DNA of 37,679 nucleotides, taken from positions 1 to 37,679 of the IMG/VR virus record IMGVR_UViG_3300021598_001330. The stretch is one strand, 5' to 3'. The stretch comes from a virus. Numbering within the stretch: the stretch's first letter is position 1; each line of letters begins with the position of its first letter. Below are positions 22,352 to 29,381 of this stretch, piece by piece. A program made the translations under genes and the position numbers. The notes under the pieces are model-generated. The model was not told where the DNA came from, did not search any database, and saw only the letters and a list, made by a program, of their open reading frames with translations.

Positions 22352-22567
22352 TTAATCCAATAAAACCATATACGCTTCTGCGTTATTCTCAATAAACCAA
22401 TTGATGCCTTTTCTTACACCATCGTAATCACCAAACAACTCACAACCTTTTAATGTGTCATACACGGCAACTTCTTCGGCTGTCAGCATAATGCCTTCGC
22501 CTGAAAATGGATTAGTAATGAACTCATCAACTTCACCAACAAATATATCTTTATACGGCAATTTCAT
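22352..22567 (-). CDS. Small protein, function unknown
   Basis: Seventy-one residues, acidic, alpha/beta: PYKDIFVGEVDEFITNPFSG, then TAEEVAVYDTLKGCELFGDY. It overlaps the gene upstream by 17 bases and lies between the two tRNA genes. Unassigned. Confidence 0.65.
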   Translation of the reverse strand: MKLPYKDIFVGEVDEFITNPFSGEGIMLTAEEVAVYDTLKGCELFGDYDGVRKGINWFIENNAEAYMVLLD

Positions 22568-22739
22568 TAGTCACCTCATTATAAAAATCAATCAATGCAT
22601 CGTCTGACATTTCCAAACAACGCTCTTCAAGTAAATCACGGCATAAGCCAAGTAAGTCACGCTTTTTTAGTTTACGAATTGTTGTCATTTCTGAATCAAC
22701 AATGGCATCAATAGCAGTTTTTAGTTTAATTTTTTTCAT
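22551..22739 (-). CDS. Small protein, function unknown
   Basis: About 62 residues from ATG 22739 (MKKIKLKTAIDAIVD), all helical with DLLGLCRDLLEERCLEMSDD. The earlier in-frame start at 22763 is less likely because it lacks a ribosome site. Directly downstream of tRNA-Tyr. Confidence 0.65.
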   Translation of the reverse strand: MKKIKLKTAIDAIVDSEMTTIRKLKKRDLLGLCRDLLEERCLEMSDDALIDFYNEVTNEIAV

Positions 22740-22767
22740 ACACTCTCCAATTAAACATAACAAATAC

Positions 22768-22853
22768 TGGTGGGTAAGGATGGATTCGAACCAACTCAGC
22801 CATAGGCAACAGATTTACAGTCTGCTGTAACTCTCCAACTTTACCGCTTACCC
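22768..22853 (-). tRNA. tRNA-Tyr (anticodon GUA), CCA encoded
   Basis: Minus strand 22853-22768. GGGTAAG/CTTACCC acceptor stem, anticodon arm GCAGA-CTGTAAA-TCTGT with GTA, a long variable arm typical of bacterial tyrosine tRNA, T loop TTCGAAT and terminal ACCA. One T-stem mismatch. It lies 14 bases after the promoter -10 box at 22867-22872, so it is probably transcribed from it. Confidence 0.92.
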
Positions 22854-22866
22854 AATTTAATCAACC

Positions 22867-22894
22867 ATTATACAGGTACCACATTATATGTCAA
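22867..22894 (-). promoter_or_regulatory. Sigma70-type promoter for tRNA-Tyr and following genes
   Basis: Minus strand TTGACA (22894-22889), 16-base spacer, consensus TATAAT (22872-22867). The -10 region reads CCTGTATAATGGT, the same as at 26313 and 27977. The -35 box overlaps the stop of the SWIM protein gene. Confidence 0.88.
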
Positions 22895-23298
22895 GTAATA
22901 TCTGCTGGCTGTTGTGCCGAAGCAACACTTTCCGAATGCTTACATTTACCACGATAGGCATACCCGATACAATTACATTGATACTTACCAGATTCTAAGG
23001 TGACCGTATAGGTCTTGCCTGAATCGCTTTTAACTGACCAATGAGGCGTATTCTCAAGGTTAGGCACATCAAGCACCACCGTTGCGCCATATGAGTCCAA
23101 TGCCTCATGTTTCACCTTGATAAACTTACGCCTACGGGTATCCATTGGTAATGGTTTATGTAATATCACCAATTCATTATTGCTCGCCTTCGCATATGCC
23201 AAAATATTGGACTTACCATCAAATAGGTAAGTATGGTTCGGCACCACAAACTCTGAATTGTCCCACTCTGTTACTTCTTTATATGCACTAATACTCAT
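22891..23298 (-). CDS. SWIM-type zinc-finger protein
   Basis: A 135-residue protein. Its C-terminal part TYTVTLESGKYQCNCIGYAYRGKCKHSESV fits the SWIM zinc-binding pattern CxC...CxH (here CNC then CKH) preceded by beta strands. SWIM domains bind DNA or proteins. The N-terminal half is beta-rich with no known domain. The last 8 codons carry the TGTTG-N8-CAACA repeat. Confidence 0.72.
   Translation of the reverse strand: MSISAYKEVTEWDNSEFVVPNHTYLFDGKSNILAYAKASNNELVILHKPLPMDTRRRKFIKVKHEALDSYGATVVLDVPNLENTPHWSVKSDSGKTYTVTLESGKYQCNCIGYAYRGKCKHSESVASAQQPADIT
22910..22927 (-). repeat. Inverted repeat TGTTG-N8-CAACA upstream of a promoter
   Basis: TGTTG (22910-22914), TGCCGAAG, CAACA (22923-22927), inside the 3' end of the SWIM gene and 16 bases upstream of the TTGACA box. 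One of four such elements. Confidence 0.5.
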
Positions 23299-23588
23299 TA
23301 TTCATATCCTTCAGCCCAAGTAATTTTTGGATTTTCTCTTTCATACAACTCAACCAATTCTTCCAATGACCACATAAAATCGGTCTCAAAGGTATTCAAC
23401 CAGTCACTAAATCTACCCCAATCTTCAACAAGCATTGGTGATAAGCCAATTTCATCACCGTATGGTCCTAAATCTTCACCACGACAATCAATACGACCGG
23501 CAGCATAAGTCCAAAGCTCAAGGCCTCGCTCTTCATACCATTGCTTATTAATTGGTCCCATCCAGTTGGTACTATACCTCACGGGCAT
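23298..23588 (-). CDS. Conserved-type phage protein, function unknown
   Basis: Ninety-six residues: RYSTNWMGPINKQWYEERGL, then YAAGRIDCRGEDLGPYGDEIGL and DWGRFSDWLNTFE. Trp-rich and acidic, and of a type recurring in environmental phages. Overlaps both neighbours. Confidence 0.7.
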   Translation of the reverse strand: MPVRYSTNWMGPINKQWYEERGLELWTYAAGRIDCRGEDLGPYGDEIGLSPMLVEDWGRFSDWLNTFETDFMWSLEELVELYERENPKITWAEGYE

Positions 23589-23904
23589 ATTTTAATTCTT
23601 TCCAATTTGTATTCTCAGGCAGTATTTCAATTTTATAATCTGCCTTATCAATAAAGTTCGCTAACACACTGCCGCCATAACCATTGGTGCCATAACAATT
23701 CTTATGACAACGATATACCGATCCAGAGTGACCATGAAATTCATAATAGTTATCTGCCAATTCAACTTTAACAATACCGCTATTGAATTGCCACGAATCA
23801 GAGCCACCAAGTCCGCCATACCAACAAGCAAATACCTTATATAGCATTTCTTTATCGGTTGTAATCTTTACTACAAGCCATCTATCAGGCGTATAATCAC
23901 TCAT
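23572..23904 (-). CDS. Conserved-type phage protein, function unknown
   Basis: About 110 residues from ATG 23904 (MSDYTPDRWLVVKI), with GGGAG upstream and a TAATG junction with the previous stop. Gly- and Tyr-rich middle (ACWYGGLGGSDSWQFNSG, HGHSGSVYRCHKNCYG). Beta-rich; a small jelly-roll-like fold is possible. Confidence 0.7.
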   Translation of the reverse strand: MSDYTPDRWLVVKITTDKEMLYKVFACWYGGLGGSDSWQFNSGIVKVELADNYYEFHGHSGSVYRCHKNCYGTNGYGGSVLANFIDKADYKIEILPENTNWKELKYAREV

Positions 23905-24092
23905 TAACATCTCCCGTCATCATCATCTTTCCATTGGTCGTTTTCACCAGTTTCAGTCCAAACATTCCAAATCTTGGCGTTAGGCCAACCTAATTTAATT
24001 GAATGAACTGCTTCCTCTGCTGAAATAGCGGACACTTCTTCATATTGAGGATGAACCGAATCATCCATAAATTCAACAAGATAATAATTCAT
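23904..24092 (-). CDS. Small acidic protein, function unknown
   Basis: Sixty-two residues: YYLVEFMDDSVHPQYEEVSA, ISAEEAVHSIKLGWPNAKIW, then an acidic tail with DDDD. The pattern strand-helix-strand resembles small phage modulators. Coupled to both neighbours. Confidence 0.65.
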   Translation of the reverse strand: MNYYLVEFMDDSVHPQYEEVSAISAEEAVHSIKLGWPNAKIWNVWTETGENDQWKDDDDGRC

Positions 24093-24265
24093 TTTCTATC
24101 CTTTATTTTATTAATGGCTTCCATGGCATCAGGATATTCTTTCATCCATAAAACCAACTCATCATTCTTCACAACATCATCTAATGGGTTTTTTGGCTGT
24201 GTATTGACCACAATATTATACTTTGCCAATCTTTCCCAATCGATTTGATAATTGCTTTTATTCAT
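24089..24265 (-). CDS. Small protein, function unknown
   Basis: About 58 residues from ATG 24265 (MNKSNYQIDWERLAKYNIVV), then NPLDDVVKNDELVLWMKEYP. The start at 24265 is preferred because upstream codons belong to the 59-residue gene. Unassigned. Confidence 0.62.
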   Translation of the reverse strand: MNKSNYQIDWERLAKYNIVVNTQPKNPLDDVVKNDELVLWMKEYPDAMEAINKIKDRK

Positions 24266-24437
24266 CTTCACCATCATTAGTATAAACTTCTTCATAGATG
24301 GATTTAATAACTTCACCCTCATGCTCATCAGCACAATATTCTTTTACATCTTCAACTGTATATTGGCCAACATGAATAATTCTACCTGATTGAAATTCAA
24401 CCATGTAAATTCTTTCAAAATCTGAATCATAACTCAT
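24258..24437 (-). CDS. 59-residue acidic protein
   Basis: ATG 24437 to TAA 24258 with AAAAGGA upstream. MSYDSDFERIYMVEFQSGRI, then HVGQYTVEDVKEYCADEHEG and an acidic end. Strand-helix-strand pattern like its neighbour at 23904. Overlaps both flanking genes, which supports the frame. Confidence 0.72.
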   Translation of the reverse strand: MSYDSDFERIYMVEFQSGRIIHVGQYTVEDVKEYCADEHEGEVIKSIYEEVYTNDGEDE

Positions 24438-24883
24438 GCTAATTCCTTTTCTTTACAAAATTCAGTAAACTCTTTTAGATTGCCTTTGAATACAAAATCA
24501 TGTTTATCACTCATGGTGACACCAAACATATTACAACCACAATCAACCACTTCAATATACAAACCTTTACCACTATCATAGATGTGATATTCATAATCTT
24601 GACCACAATCGGTCATATCAGTAGGGTAAATGTAGAAACCACCAGGTGTTTGCTTGAAATAAGCAACCATCGATGCTGCTAAACAACTCATACCATTAAA
24701 AACAACTTCTTCAACAGTTTTGGTTTCAATCAAACCATTTACTAAACGACCACCACTCAAAAACTCTGCCAACTCAGCACCATGACCGGTTGGATAACCA
24801 TCATATTGTCGGTACATATTGCAAACTGGTTTCTGCACATGATTATATTCTTCATATACAAATGTTAATGACCTAGTACCCAT
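24434..24883 (-). CDS. Conserved phage/plasmid protein of the MGTRSLT type, function unknown
   Basis: A 149-residue protein starting MGTRSLTFVYEE, a start shared by a family seen in phages and plasmids. It contains MYRQYDGYPTGHGAELAEFL and PTDMTDCGQDYEYHIY, beta-rich with conserved Gly and Tyr. No biochemical function is known to me. Confidence 0.75.
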   Translation of the reverse strand: MGTRSLTFVYEEYNHVQKPVCNMYRQYDGYPTGHGAELAEFLSGGRLVNGLIETKTVEEVVFNGMSCLAASMVAYFKQTPGGFYIYPTDMTDCGQDYEYHIYDSGKGLYIEVVDCGCNMFGVTMSDKHDFVFKGNLKEFTEFCKEKELA

Positions 24884-25122
24884 TATACAATCTCACTTTC
24901 TTCAATAACCCAACCTTCAGCACGCAACTGAGCACGGCCTTCTGGTGTTTTCTTCATAGCATCAAAAGCATCATGTATGCCATTAATACTTTCAATCAAC
25001 CAATCACGGTTACGCCATTGTTCTGGTGTTGCAAAACGAGGACGAAAACCATAATAATCTTTATGAAAATCAGAGAAATACGATTGTAATTCTTCAACAT
25101 TCATATCATCAAAATCACTCAT
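24883..25122 (-). CDS. Small phage protein with SDFHKDYYGFRPR motif
   Basis: About 79 residues from ATG 25122. The motif YFSDFHKDYYGFRPRF is typical of a short protein found in many phages; function unknown. The end is helical (GIHDAFDAMKKTPEGRAQL). Overlaps its neighbours. Confidence 0.75.
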   Translation of the reverse strand: MSDFDDMNVEELQSYFSDFHKDYYGFRPRFATPEQWRNRDWLIESINGIHDAFDAMKKTPEGRAQLRAEGWVIEESEIV

Positions 25123-25442
25123 ACACCCGCCCATCTAATATGTTTAAATTCACCAGTTAATACATTGCCACGACCAAAGTTACGAGCAGGTGCTTTCCAA
25201 CTTGCTGACTTTAGAATTTCACCTTGCTTAAACTGTTTGTCATTATCAAGCATAATCCAAGAATGTGAACTGCGTTGACCAATACTAAACTGGCCAATAT
25301 GCTTCATAATGACATGAGCATATTTACGACCACGCTCATAATAAAACTCTATGAACTGGTTGCCACCTTTACTATCATAATCTGCCTGTAGGTGCGCCAC
25401 ATACTCTTGCAAACCAGTATCTAAATCTTTATAAGCTACCAT
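25119..25442 (-). CDS. Conserved-type phage protein, function unknown
   Basis: About 107 residues from ATG 25442 (MVAYKDLDTGLQEYVAHL), chosen because GGAG lies 9 bases upstream and earlier codons fall inside the previous gene. Contains FYYERGRKYAHVIMKHIGQ and KQGEILKSASWKAPARNFGR. Basic, beta-rich, possibly nucleic-acid binding. Confidence 0.68.
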   Translation of the reverse strand: MVAYKDLDTGLQEYVAHLQADYDSKGGNQFIEFYYERGRKYAHVIMKHIGQFSIGQRSSHSWIMLDNDKQFKQGEILKSASWKAPARNFGRGNVLTGEFKHIRWAGV

Positions 25443-25626
25443 ATAATGATACTCCATCAATGTCATAAAAATCCAAATCTTCATTGAAGCTTGGGTCACG
25501 CTTAATCTCTGAAGCAATCCATGCCTCAGCATCTGCATAGACAGTAAAAGCTCGCAATGTCAACCAATTGGTATTACCTGTCATTTCATCAAAACGACCA
25601 GAACTCACCACATATACATTACTCAT
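25429..25626 (-). CDS. Small protein, function unknown
   Basis: Sixty-five residues: NVYVVSSGRFDEMTGNTNWL, AFTVYADAEAWIASEIKRDP, then an acidic end. Strand-helix-strand pattern again. Overlaps the next gene by 14 bases. Confidence 0.65.
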   Translation of the reverse strand: MSNVYVVSSGRFDEMTGNTNWLTLRAFTVYADAEAWIASEIKRDPSFNEDLDFYDIDGVSLYGSL

Positions 25627-25946
25627 TAATGGCTCCTATTGTTTGCCCAACGGACACCACGATTAAAGGCATCACGCTCAATACGAATTTCTCTGGTATC
25701 ACGGTCACTGCGTTGATATACATCAAACGCCTTAGCATCACGCTTACGGGTAGAATAACTACGATTAAAACGAGGACCACGGAAGCAAACATAATACTTG
25801 GTGAAATCAATAAATTGTTTTACTTCTTCATACAAAGCAATTGGTACTGCCTTATAAGTAGAACGAAAATTAGCTGGTGCCTGAAAATTCTCTAATGCTT
25901 GGCACATTGCAATTTCTTTTAAACGATAATTCATATTATTACTCAT
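25626..25946 (-). CDS. Basic phage protein, function unknown
   Basis: A 106-residue Arg-rich protein (FRGPRFNRSYSTRKRDAKAF, RSDRDTREIRIERDAFNRG). The charge suggests nucleic-acid binding. It starts just after a terminator, so it may have a promoter of its own that I cannot identify. Confidence 0.65.
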   Translation of the reverse strand: MSNNMNYRLKEIAMCQALENFQAPANFRSTYKAVPIALYEEVKQFIDFTKYYVCFRGPRFNRSYSTRKRDAKAFDVYQRSDRDTREIRIERDAFNRGVRWANNRSH

Positions 25947-25957
25947 AATATACTTTC

Positions 25958-25994
25958 AAAAAGATGAGGTCTTATACCCGACAGGATGCCTCAT
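25958..25994 (-). terminator. Intrinsic terminator after the 94-residue gene
   Basis: On the minus strand ATGAGG (25994-25989), an inner ATCC/GGGT helix and CCTCAT (25969-25964), followed by CTTTTT. It lies 7 bases after the stop at 26001. Confidence 0.75.
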
Positions 25995-26000
25995 TTAACA

Positions 26001-26285
26001 TTAAACTTTACTTAAATTAATTACTCTAAAATCGAATTCGCTAAAACTGGTTTGATGTGGTACAAAAGCAATCTGCTCAACACGGTTTCTAGCAGTAGCT
26101 TTGGTTTCGTATTTTTTAAACTTATCAACCGTTACTTTTATTTTGTATGAACTAAAACCGGACTCATAAGAATTGGTATCAATCACCACACCTTCAATAA
26201 ATGCATCATCACGACCTGCACATGGTTTAAAATCATATGCACGGATAATATCACCAACAGTAGCAATTCCTTCAAATTTCAACAT
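26001..26285 (-). CDS. Small protein, function unknown
   Basis: Ninety-four residues, beta-rich: KFEGIATVGDIIRAYDFKP, AFIEGVVIDTN, SYKIKVTVDKFKKYETKATA. The pattern suggests a small barrel. Single-gene unit: promoter 26313-26340 upstream, terminator 25958-25994 downstream. Confidence 0.68.
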   Translation of the reverse strand: MLKFEGIATVGDIIRAYDFKPCAGRDDAFIEGVVIDTNSYESGFSSYKIKVTVDKFKKYETKATARNRVEQIAFVPHQTSFSEFDFRVINLSKV

Positions 26286-26312
26286 AATATCTCCTAATCA
26301 ATTAATGAAACC

Positions 26313-26340
26313 ATTATACAGGTACCAATGAATACCACAA
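26313..26340 (-). promoter_or_regulatory. Promoter of the TTGTGG-N16-TATAAT type
   Basis: Minus strand TTGTGG (26340-26335), 16-base spacer ending GGTACCTG, TATAAT (26318-26313), 28 bases before the ATG at 26285. The consensus -10 compensates for a weaker -35. Confidence 0.75.
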
Positions 26341-26346
26341 TAGGTT

Positions 26347-26364
26347 TGTTGTATGGAAACAACG
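26347..26364 (-). repeat. Inverted repeat GTTG-N8-CAAC upstream of a promoter
   Basis: TGTTG (26347-26351), TATGGAAA, CAACG (26360-26364): a 4-bp repeat with 8-base spacer, 7 bases upstream of the -35 box. The sequence is close to the element at 28053 (TGTTGTATGGGCACAACG). Confidence 0.5.
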
Positions 26365-26391
26365 AAAAGCGAAAATAATTTTTGTCAAGCT

Positions 26392-26529
26392 TTACTTGGT
26401 TTTACTCTTAACAATGTTGTATCCACGCAACAGTTTTTGTTCCACAAACAATTCCGTGATTGCCTGATGATCCTCAAAACCTTGTTGGAGTGATTTTAAT
26501 TCACTTACCACAAAATCCCATGTATTCAT
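26392..26529 (-). CDS. 45-residue small protein
   Basis: ATG 26529 to TAA 26392 with AAGGA upstream. Helical: NTWDFVVSELKSLQQGFEDH, then AITELFVEQKLLRGYNIV and a basic tail. Overlaps the 34-residue membrane peptide by 4 bases. Function unknown. Confidence 0.68.
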   Translation of the reverse strand: MNTWDFVVSELKSLQQGFEDHQAITELFVEQKLLRGYNIVKSKTK

Positions 26530-26630
26530 TTAATCGGTTCCTTAAATAGTTTAATAAATCCAATGCCTGCAATTACTGTTAATGTACCAGTTAAGGCAAA
26601 TAATACGATTAATACAGTTTGACTAATCAT
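26526..26630 (-). CDS. 34-residue membrane peptide
   Basis: ATG 26630 to TGA 26526. Almost entirely one membrane helix (SQTVLIVLFALTGTLTVIAG) with a basic end (KLFKEPIK). GGAG 7 bases upstream. Overlaps genes on both sides. Could be a small membrane modulator. Confidence 0.65.
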   Translation of the reverse strand: MISQTVLIVLFALTGTLTVIAGIGFIKLFKEPIK

Positions 26631-26850
26631 CATTATCTCCAAATACTGTTGAGATATCACGCTCACGCAATTCCGTTTCTAATTCTTCATCAAAGTAATT
26701 CTGATAACCTTTGAAACCAGAATATAGTATTTGTGCCAATACCGATTCATCACCACATTCTTCACGCATTGTCATAAATGAATTTAAATCATCATTTACC
26801 AATGCTTCAATGGCATTATCCCGCCATTCAGGTCTAAAACTAGTTACCAT
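26623..26850 (-). CDS. Acidic small protein, function unknown
   Basis: Seventy-five residues, acidic and helical (FRPEWRDNAIEALVNDDLNS, FDEELETELRERDIS). Overlaps the next gene by one base. Acidic early phage proteins are often inhibitors or DNA mimics, but nothing specific is seen. Confidence 0.65.
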   Translation of the reverse strand: MVTSFRPEWRDNAIEALVNDDLNSFMTMREECGDESVLAQILYSGFKGYQNYFDEELETELRERDISTVFGDNDD

Positions 26851-27149
26851 TATTCTACCTCTACTTTATTCAAATAATCTTCTAAATGACCTTGGACTCT
26901 ATCATCTTCCGCTGAATAGAATACAAAATCACCCATTTCATGCCGATATTCTGTATCAACATATTCAAAACCACCATAATACTGTAAGGCACGGTCATTA
27001 CCTTTATATACAGCAATACAATCAGGTGATACAAACAAACTACCTGACCTATTATCAAGACCTAATTTGACAGCAGGTACTTTTTCCATTGTACCAATAT
27101 AATTCTCGGTCAATTCGGTAACTTCATCAATTAATTTAAATAAATTCAT
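26850..27149 (-). CDS. Acidic small protein, function unknown
   Basis: Ninety-nine residues: helical start (LFKLIDEVTELTENYIG), then beta strands (SGSLFVSPDCIAVYKGN, YYGGFEYVDTEYRHEMGDF). Abuts the GP88-like gene (one base gap). Unassigned. Confidence 0.66.
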   Translation of the reverse strand: MNLFKLIDEVTELTENYIGTMEKVPAVKLGLDNRSGSLFVSPDCIAVYKGNDRALQYYGGFEYVDTEYRHEMGDFVFYSAEDDRVQGHLEDYLNKVEVE

Positions 27150-27150
27150 A

Positions 27151-27927
27151 TTATGCCGCCTTATCTAATTTGATAGTAAATGAATACTCACCAACAGGAT
27201 ATTTTACGAAACCGCTAGTATCCTTCTTTGCCTTGCCTTTGGCATATAAACCAACCACACAACCTTTTGGATCAAGAAAGCGTAAATCACTTTCATCACC
27301 ATTAAATACGGTCAGGTTAGAATTAAAGAATTTCTCTGGCATTGCTGTGCCTTTCTTAATACCAAATACCACAGCAATATTAAGACCTTCATTAACCGCC
27401 TGTTTACAATCCATGTAATTACCATCTGCCATAGAGAATGTAAGGTGATAATTAGGAATATGTTTTACTTTACGACCAAGCACCTTAGTATAATCATAAA
27501 ACTGGACATTATCAAAAGCTGCAAATATGTTAGTAAATACTACACCGTTACGGGTTACTGAATACTTTTCCCATGATAAATCACTAGTACCATTCAAACG
27601 GAATACTGGAATAAGACCTGCTTTGGCAGATTGTTTAATTGCCAATTCAATATCTTTTACCAATAATGCCATAAACTGTTCACGATTATCATAAAACATT
27701 TTAGTTTTACGGATTCTCGCCTGCTGAATAGTATTCGTTACCTCACCACGCTTAAACATACCACCTCTGCCTGCCGTATTCAAACAAGCGGCAGCGCAAC
27801 CTGCTGACGCCTTAGGACAAGTATTATGTCCAGATAATGTATATGGCGCAAGATGCAAAATAAAGGTATTGTAACCTTGTGCCATTCCCTTTAAAGTCTT
27901 GGGATTACCGACTGATAATAATTTCAT
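27151..27927 (-). CDS. GP88-family phage protein
   Basis: A 258-residue protein with the N-terminal cysteine motif NTCPKASAGCAAACLNTAGRG typical of the phage gene product 88 family, followed by RIRKTKMFYDNREQFMALLVKD and RLNGTSDLSWEK. The family is widespread in phages; its activity is not established. The three clustered cysteines suggest metal or cluster binding. It is the first gene downstream of the promoter at 27977-28004. Confidence 0.82.
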   Translation of the reverse strand: MKLLSVGNPKTLKGMAQGYNTFILHLAPYTLSGHNTCPKASAGCAAACLNTAGRGGMFKRGEVTNTIQQARIRKTKMFYDNREQFMALLVKDIELAIKQSAKAGLIPVFRLNGTSDLSWEKYSVTRNGVVFTNIFAAFDNVQFYDYTKVLGRKVKHIPNYHLTFSMADGNYMDCKQAVNEGLNIAVVFGIKKGTAMPEKFFNSNLTVFNGDESDLRFLDPKGCVVGLYAKGKAKKDTSGFVKYPVGEYSFTIKLDKAA

Positions 27928-27976
27928 AATTTCCTATTCTTAAAAATTTCAATCAAGATTTGCTACTGAAAAAACC

Positions 27977-28004
27977 ATTATACAGGCATTAGAATAGACC
28001 ACAA
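27977..28004 (-). promoter_or_regulatory. Promoter of the TTGTGG-N16-TATAAT type for the GP88-like operon
   Basis: Minus strand TTGTGG (28004-27999), 16-base spacer ending CCTG, TATAAT (27982-27977), 50 bases before the ATG at 27927. The same -35, spacer length and CCTGTATAATGG block as at 26313. Confidence 0.78.
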
Positions 28005-28052
28005 TCAATATGGCATATTCCAATACGGTTTCTCTGCCGAAAAACCATAATG

Positions 28053-28070
28053 TGTTGTATGGGCACAACG
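28053..28070 (-). repeat. Inverted repeat TGTTG-N8-CAAC upstream of a promoter
   Basis: TGTTG (28053-28057), TATGGGCA, CAACG (28066-28070), 49 bases upstream of the -35 box and just past the stop of the 36-residue gene at 28073. Fourth copy of the element. Confidence 0.45.
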
Positions 28071-28072
28071 GA

Positions 28073-28183
28073 CTATTTGAGATAATAATTAAAATACATT
28101 ACCGAATAATATAAATTTAATGCACATAATGTTAATGCCCACAAACAAAATAAAATGGTAAGATAATATAATTTCCTTATCAT
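28073..28183 (-). CDS. 36-residue membrane peptide
   Basis: ATG 28183 to TAG 28073: basic start (MIRKLYY), a membrane helix (LTILFCLWALTLCALNLYY) and a short tail. ATGA overlap with the gene upstream. Function unknown. Confidence 0.62.
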   Translation of the reverse strand: MIRKLYYLTILFCLWALTLCALNLYYSVMYFNYYLK

Positions 28184-28386
28184 AATGGCGCCGCCTTAAT
28201 CTCACCTTTACCCAGCATTATAGTATATACTGGATCGGTACGCCACCTTAATGATATTGGATTATCCAGTTTGACCGTATATACAATACGCTTACCATAC
28301 ATTCTACTGGATTCTACCTTACCGATAACCGCTTCATTTTGAAATAAACCAATTACCCGTGTATTATCTGCAATAAATTTACTCAT
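28180..28386 (-). CDS. Small protein, function unknown
   Basis: About 68 residues from ATG 28386 (MSKFIADNTRVIGLF), with CAGGAG upstream; the longer frame runs through the 59-residue gene and is rejected. Beta-rich (IVYTVKLDNPISLRWRTDPV). Unassigned. Confidence 0.68.
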   Translation of the reverse strand: MSKFIADNTRVIGLFQNEAVIGKVESSRMYGKRIVYTVKLDNPISLRWRTDPVYTIMLGKGEIKAAPL

Positions 28387-28558
28387 TATTACTCTCCTGT
28401 ATATCCAACCAAGTATCAAATTCACTTTGATACGCATTTGGATTAAGATTAAACAATATCTCCGATGCTGAATACTTAATACCAGAGATTTCCACACCAC
28501 TATTATTATTATCAAAGTAATAATTAAATTCTTCGATTAACCGCTTCGTACCACTCAT
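28379..28558 (-). CDS. 59-residue acidic protein
   Basis: ATG 28558 to TAA 28379 with AAAGG upstream. SGTKRLIEEFNYYFDNNNSG, then SASEILFNLNPNAYQSEFDT. Overlaps both neighbours. Function unknown. Confidence 0.7.
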   Translation of the reverse strand: MSGTKRLIEEFNYYFDNNNSGVEISGIKYSASEILFNLNPNAYQSEFDTWLDIQESNNE

Positions 28559-28665
28559 AATGACCTTTCAATATGTAAATTACCACTCATTACCATAAAT
28601 TGACTATTGATATCAGAAAAATGGTAAGATAATGATATAACCAAACACAATACAATAAATTTCAT
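28555..28665 (-). CDS. 36-residue peptide with hydrophobic start
   Basis: ATG 28665 to TGA 28555, AGGAG upstream. The start (MKFIVLCLVISLSYHFSD) looks like a signal or membrane segment. ATGA overlap with the 59-residue gene. Function unknown. Confidence 0.6.
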   Translation of the reverse strand: MKFIVLCLVISLSYHFSDINSQFMVMSGNLHIERSL

Positions 28666-28722
28666 AAACAAACTCCTAATAATATTACTAATGGATACTA
28701 ATCAATATCCACTATAATACCA

Positions 28723-28896
28723 CTATTCTATTAGATTAAGTGCATCTGATATATCACCAGAAGCGTTAATCAGATAAGATAATGGTGAATCCATATCGTC
28801 CAAATCATTATCATCTGGATATTCAGTAATAACCGTATCGATTAATTCCTGTGCTTTTTCTAATAATGCTACCATATCTGCTTTAGATAAACTCAT
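28723..28896 (-). CDS. 57-residue acidic protein
   Basis: ATG 28896 to TAG 28723, AGGAG upstream. Helical: SKADMVALLEKAQELIDTVI, then acidic DDNDLDDMDSPLS and a second helix. Function unknown. Confidence 0.7.
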   Translation of the reverse strand: MSLSKADMVALLEKAQELIDTVITEYPDDNDLDDMDSPLSYLINASGDISDALNLIE

Positions 28897-28970
28897 AAAC
28901 ATACTCCTAATAATAATAAACTACTGCTTAATAACACAATCTTAATATACTGCTTATCTTCCCATGACAT
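28893..28970 (-). CDS. 25-residue membrane peptide (possible)
   Basis: ATG 28970 to TGA 28893: charged start (MSWEDKQYIKI) and a hydrophobic helix (VLLSSSLLLLGVCL). AAGG upstream and an ATGA overlap downstream support it; the size makes chance possible. Confidence 0.5.
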   Translation of the reverse strand: MSWEDKQYIKIVLLSSSLLLLGVCL

Positions 28971-28979
28971 AATGATACC

Positions 28980-29099
28980 TTAAATTGGTTGATTTTCTGA
29001 TAATATATCTTGGATTCTATCTCGCTGTTCCCATGTAAAATCATAAGAAAAACGAGATAATAACATACAAATAATGCTTACTACAATATCATTTATCAT
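28980..29099 (-). CDS. 39-residue small protein
   Basis: ATG 29099 to TAA 28980: a hydrophobic start (INDIVVSIICMLLSRFSY) and an amphipathic end (WEQRDRIQDILSEN). It starts one base after the preceding stop. No clear ribosome site, so coupling is likely. Confidence 0.55.
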   Translation of the reverse strand: MINDIVVSIICMLLSRFSYDFTWEQRDRIQDILSENQPI

Positions 29100-29100
29100 A

Positions 29101-29247
29101 TTAATGTCCACACGCTGTTAGAAAACGGTTAATGTCGAATAATCTATTATCATTCTTAAACTGGACTGCCAGATTAGAACATAATAGAAAATCTGCTTTT
29201 GATTCAAATAATGATTTTGCTACGATAATGTAATGCTTTTTACTCAT
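29101..29247 (-). CDS. 48-residue small protein of a common phage type
   Basis: ATG 29247 to TAA 29101, AAAGGA upstream. SKKHYIIVAKSLFESKADF and a C-terminus DINRFLTACGH, a pattern (helix, then F-x-RFL-x-ACG) I associate with short phage and plasmid ORFs of unknown function. Confidence 0.72.
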   Translation of the reverse strand: MSKKHYIIVAKSLFESKADFLLCSNLAVQFKNDNRLFDINRFLTACGH

Positions 29248-29297
29248 AATAACTTCCTTTATAATAATTAATAATATGTCGCCATAATGTCGCCGGT

Positions 29298-29381
29298 ATA
29301 GTGCTTCGATTAAGTCTTAGTTTGAATACCAGATTATCCTAGTGCGTCCTAGTTAATCCAAACAGATTATCCGAGCACTAT
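29298..29381 (-). ncRNA. Candidate structured RNA in a 237-base gene-free stretch
   Basis: The stretch 29248-29484 has no convincing ORF. ATAGTGCT (29298-29305) and AGCACTAT (29374-29381) form a perfect 8-bp closing helix around 68 bases. Inside are GATTAA/TTAATC and GTTTG/CAAAC complements and repeats of GGATAATCT. The size is tRNA-like, but no anticodon arm or T arm fits. It could be a leader of the 48-residue gene or a small RNA. Confidence 0.4.

Noticed and set aside
28387-28515. N-terminal extension of the 68-residue gene at 28180
   Set aside because: The extension runs through the 59-residue gene in another frame, while ATG 28386 has a strong ribosome site.
29298-29381. A tRNA gene
   Set aside because: TTCAAAC resembles a T loop, but the flanking bases do not pair and there is no anticodon stem.
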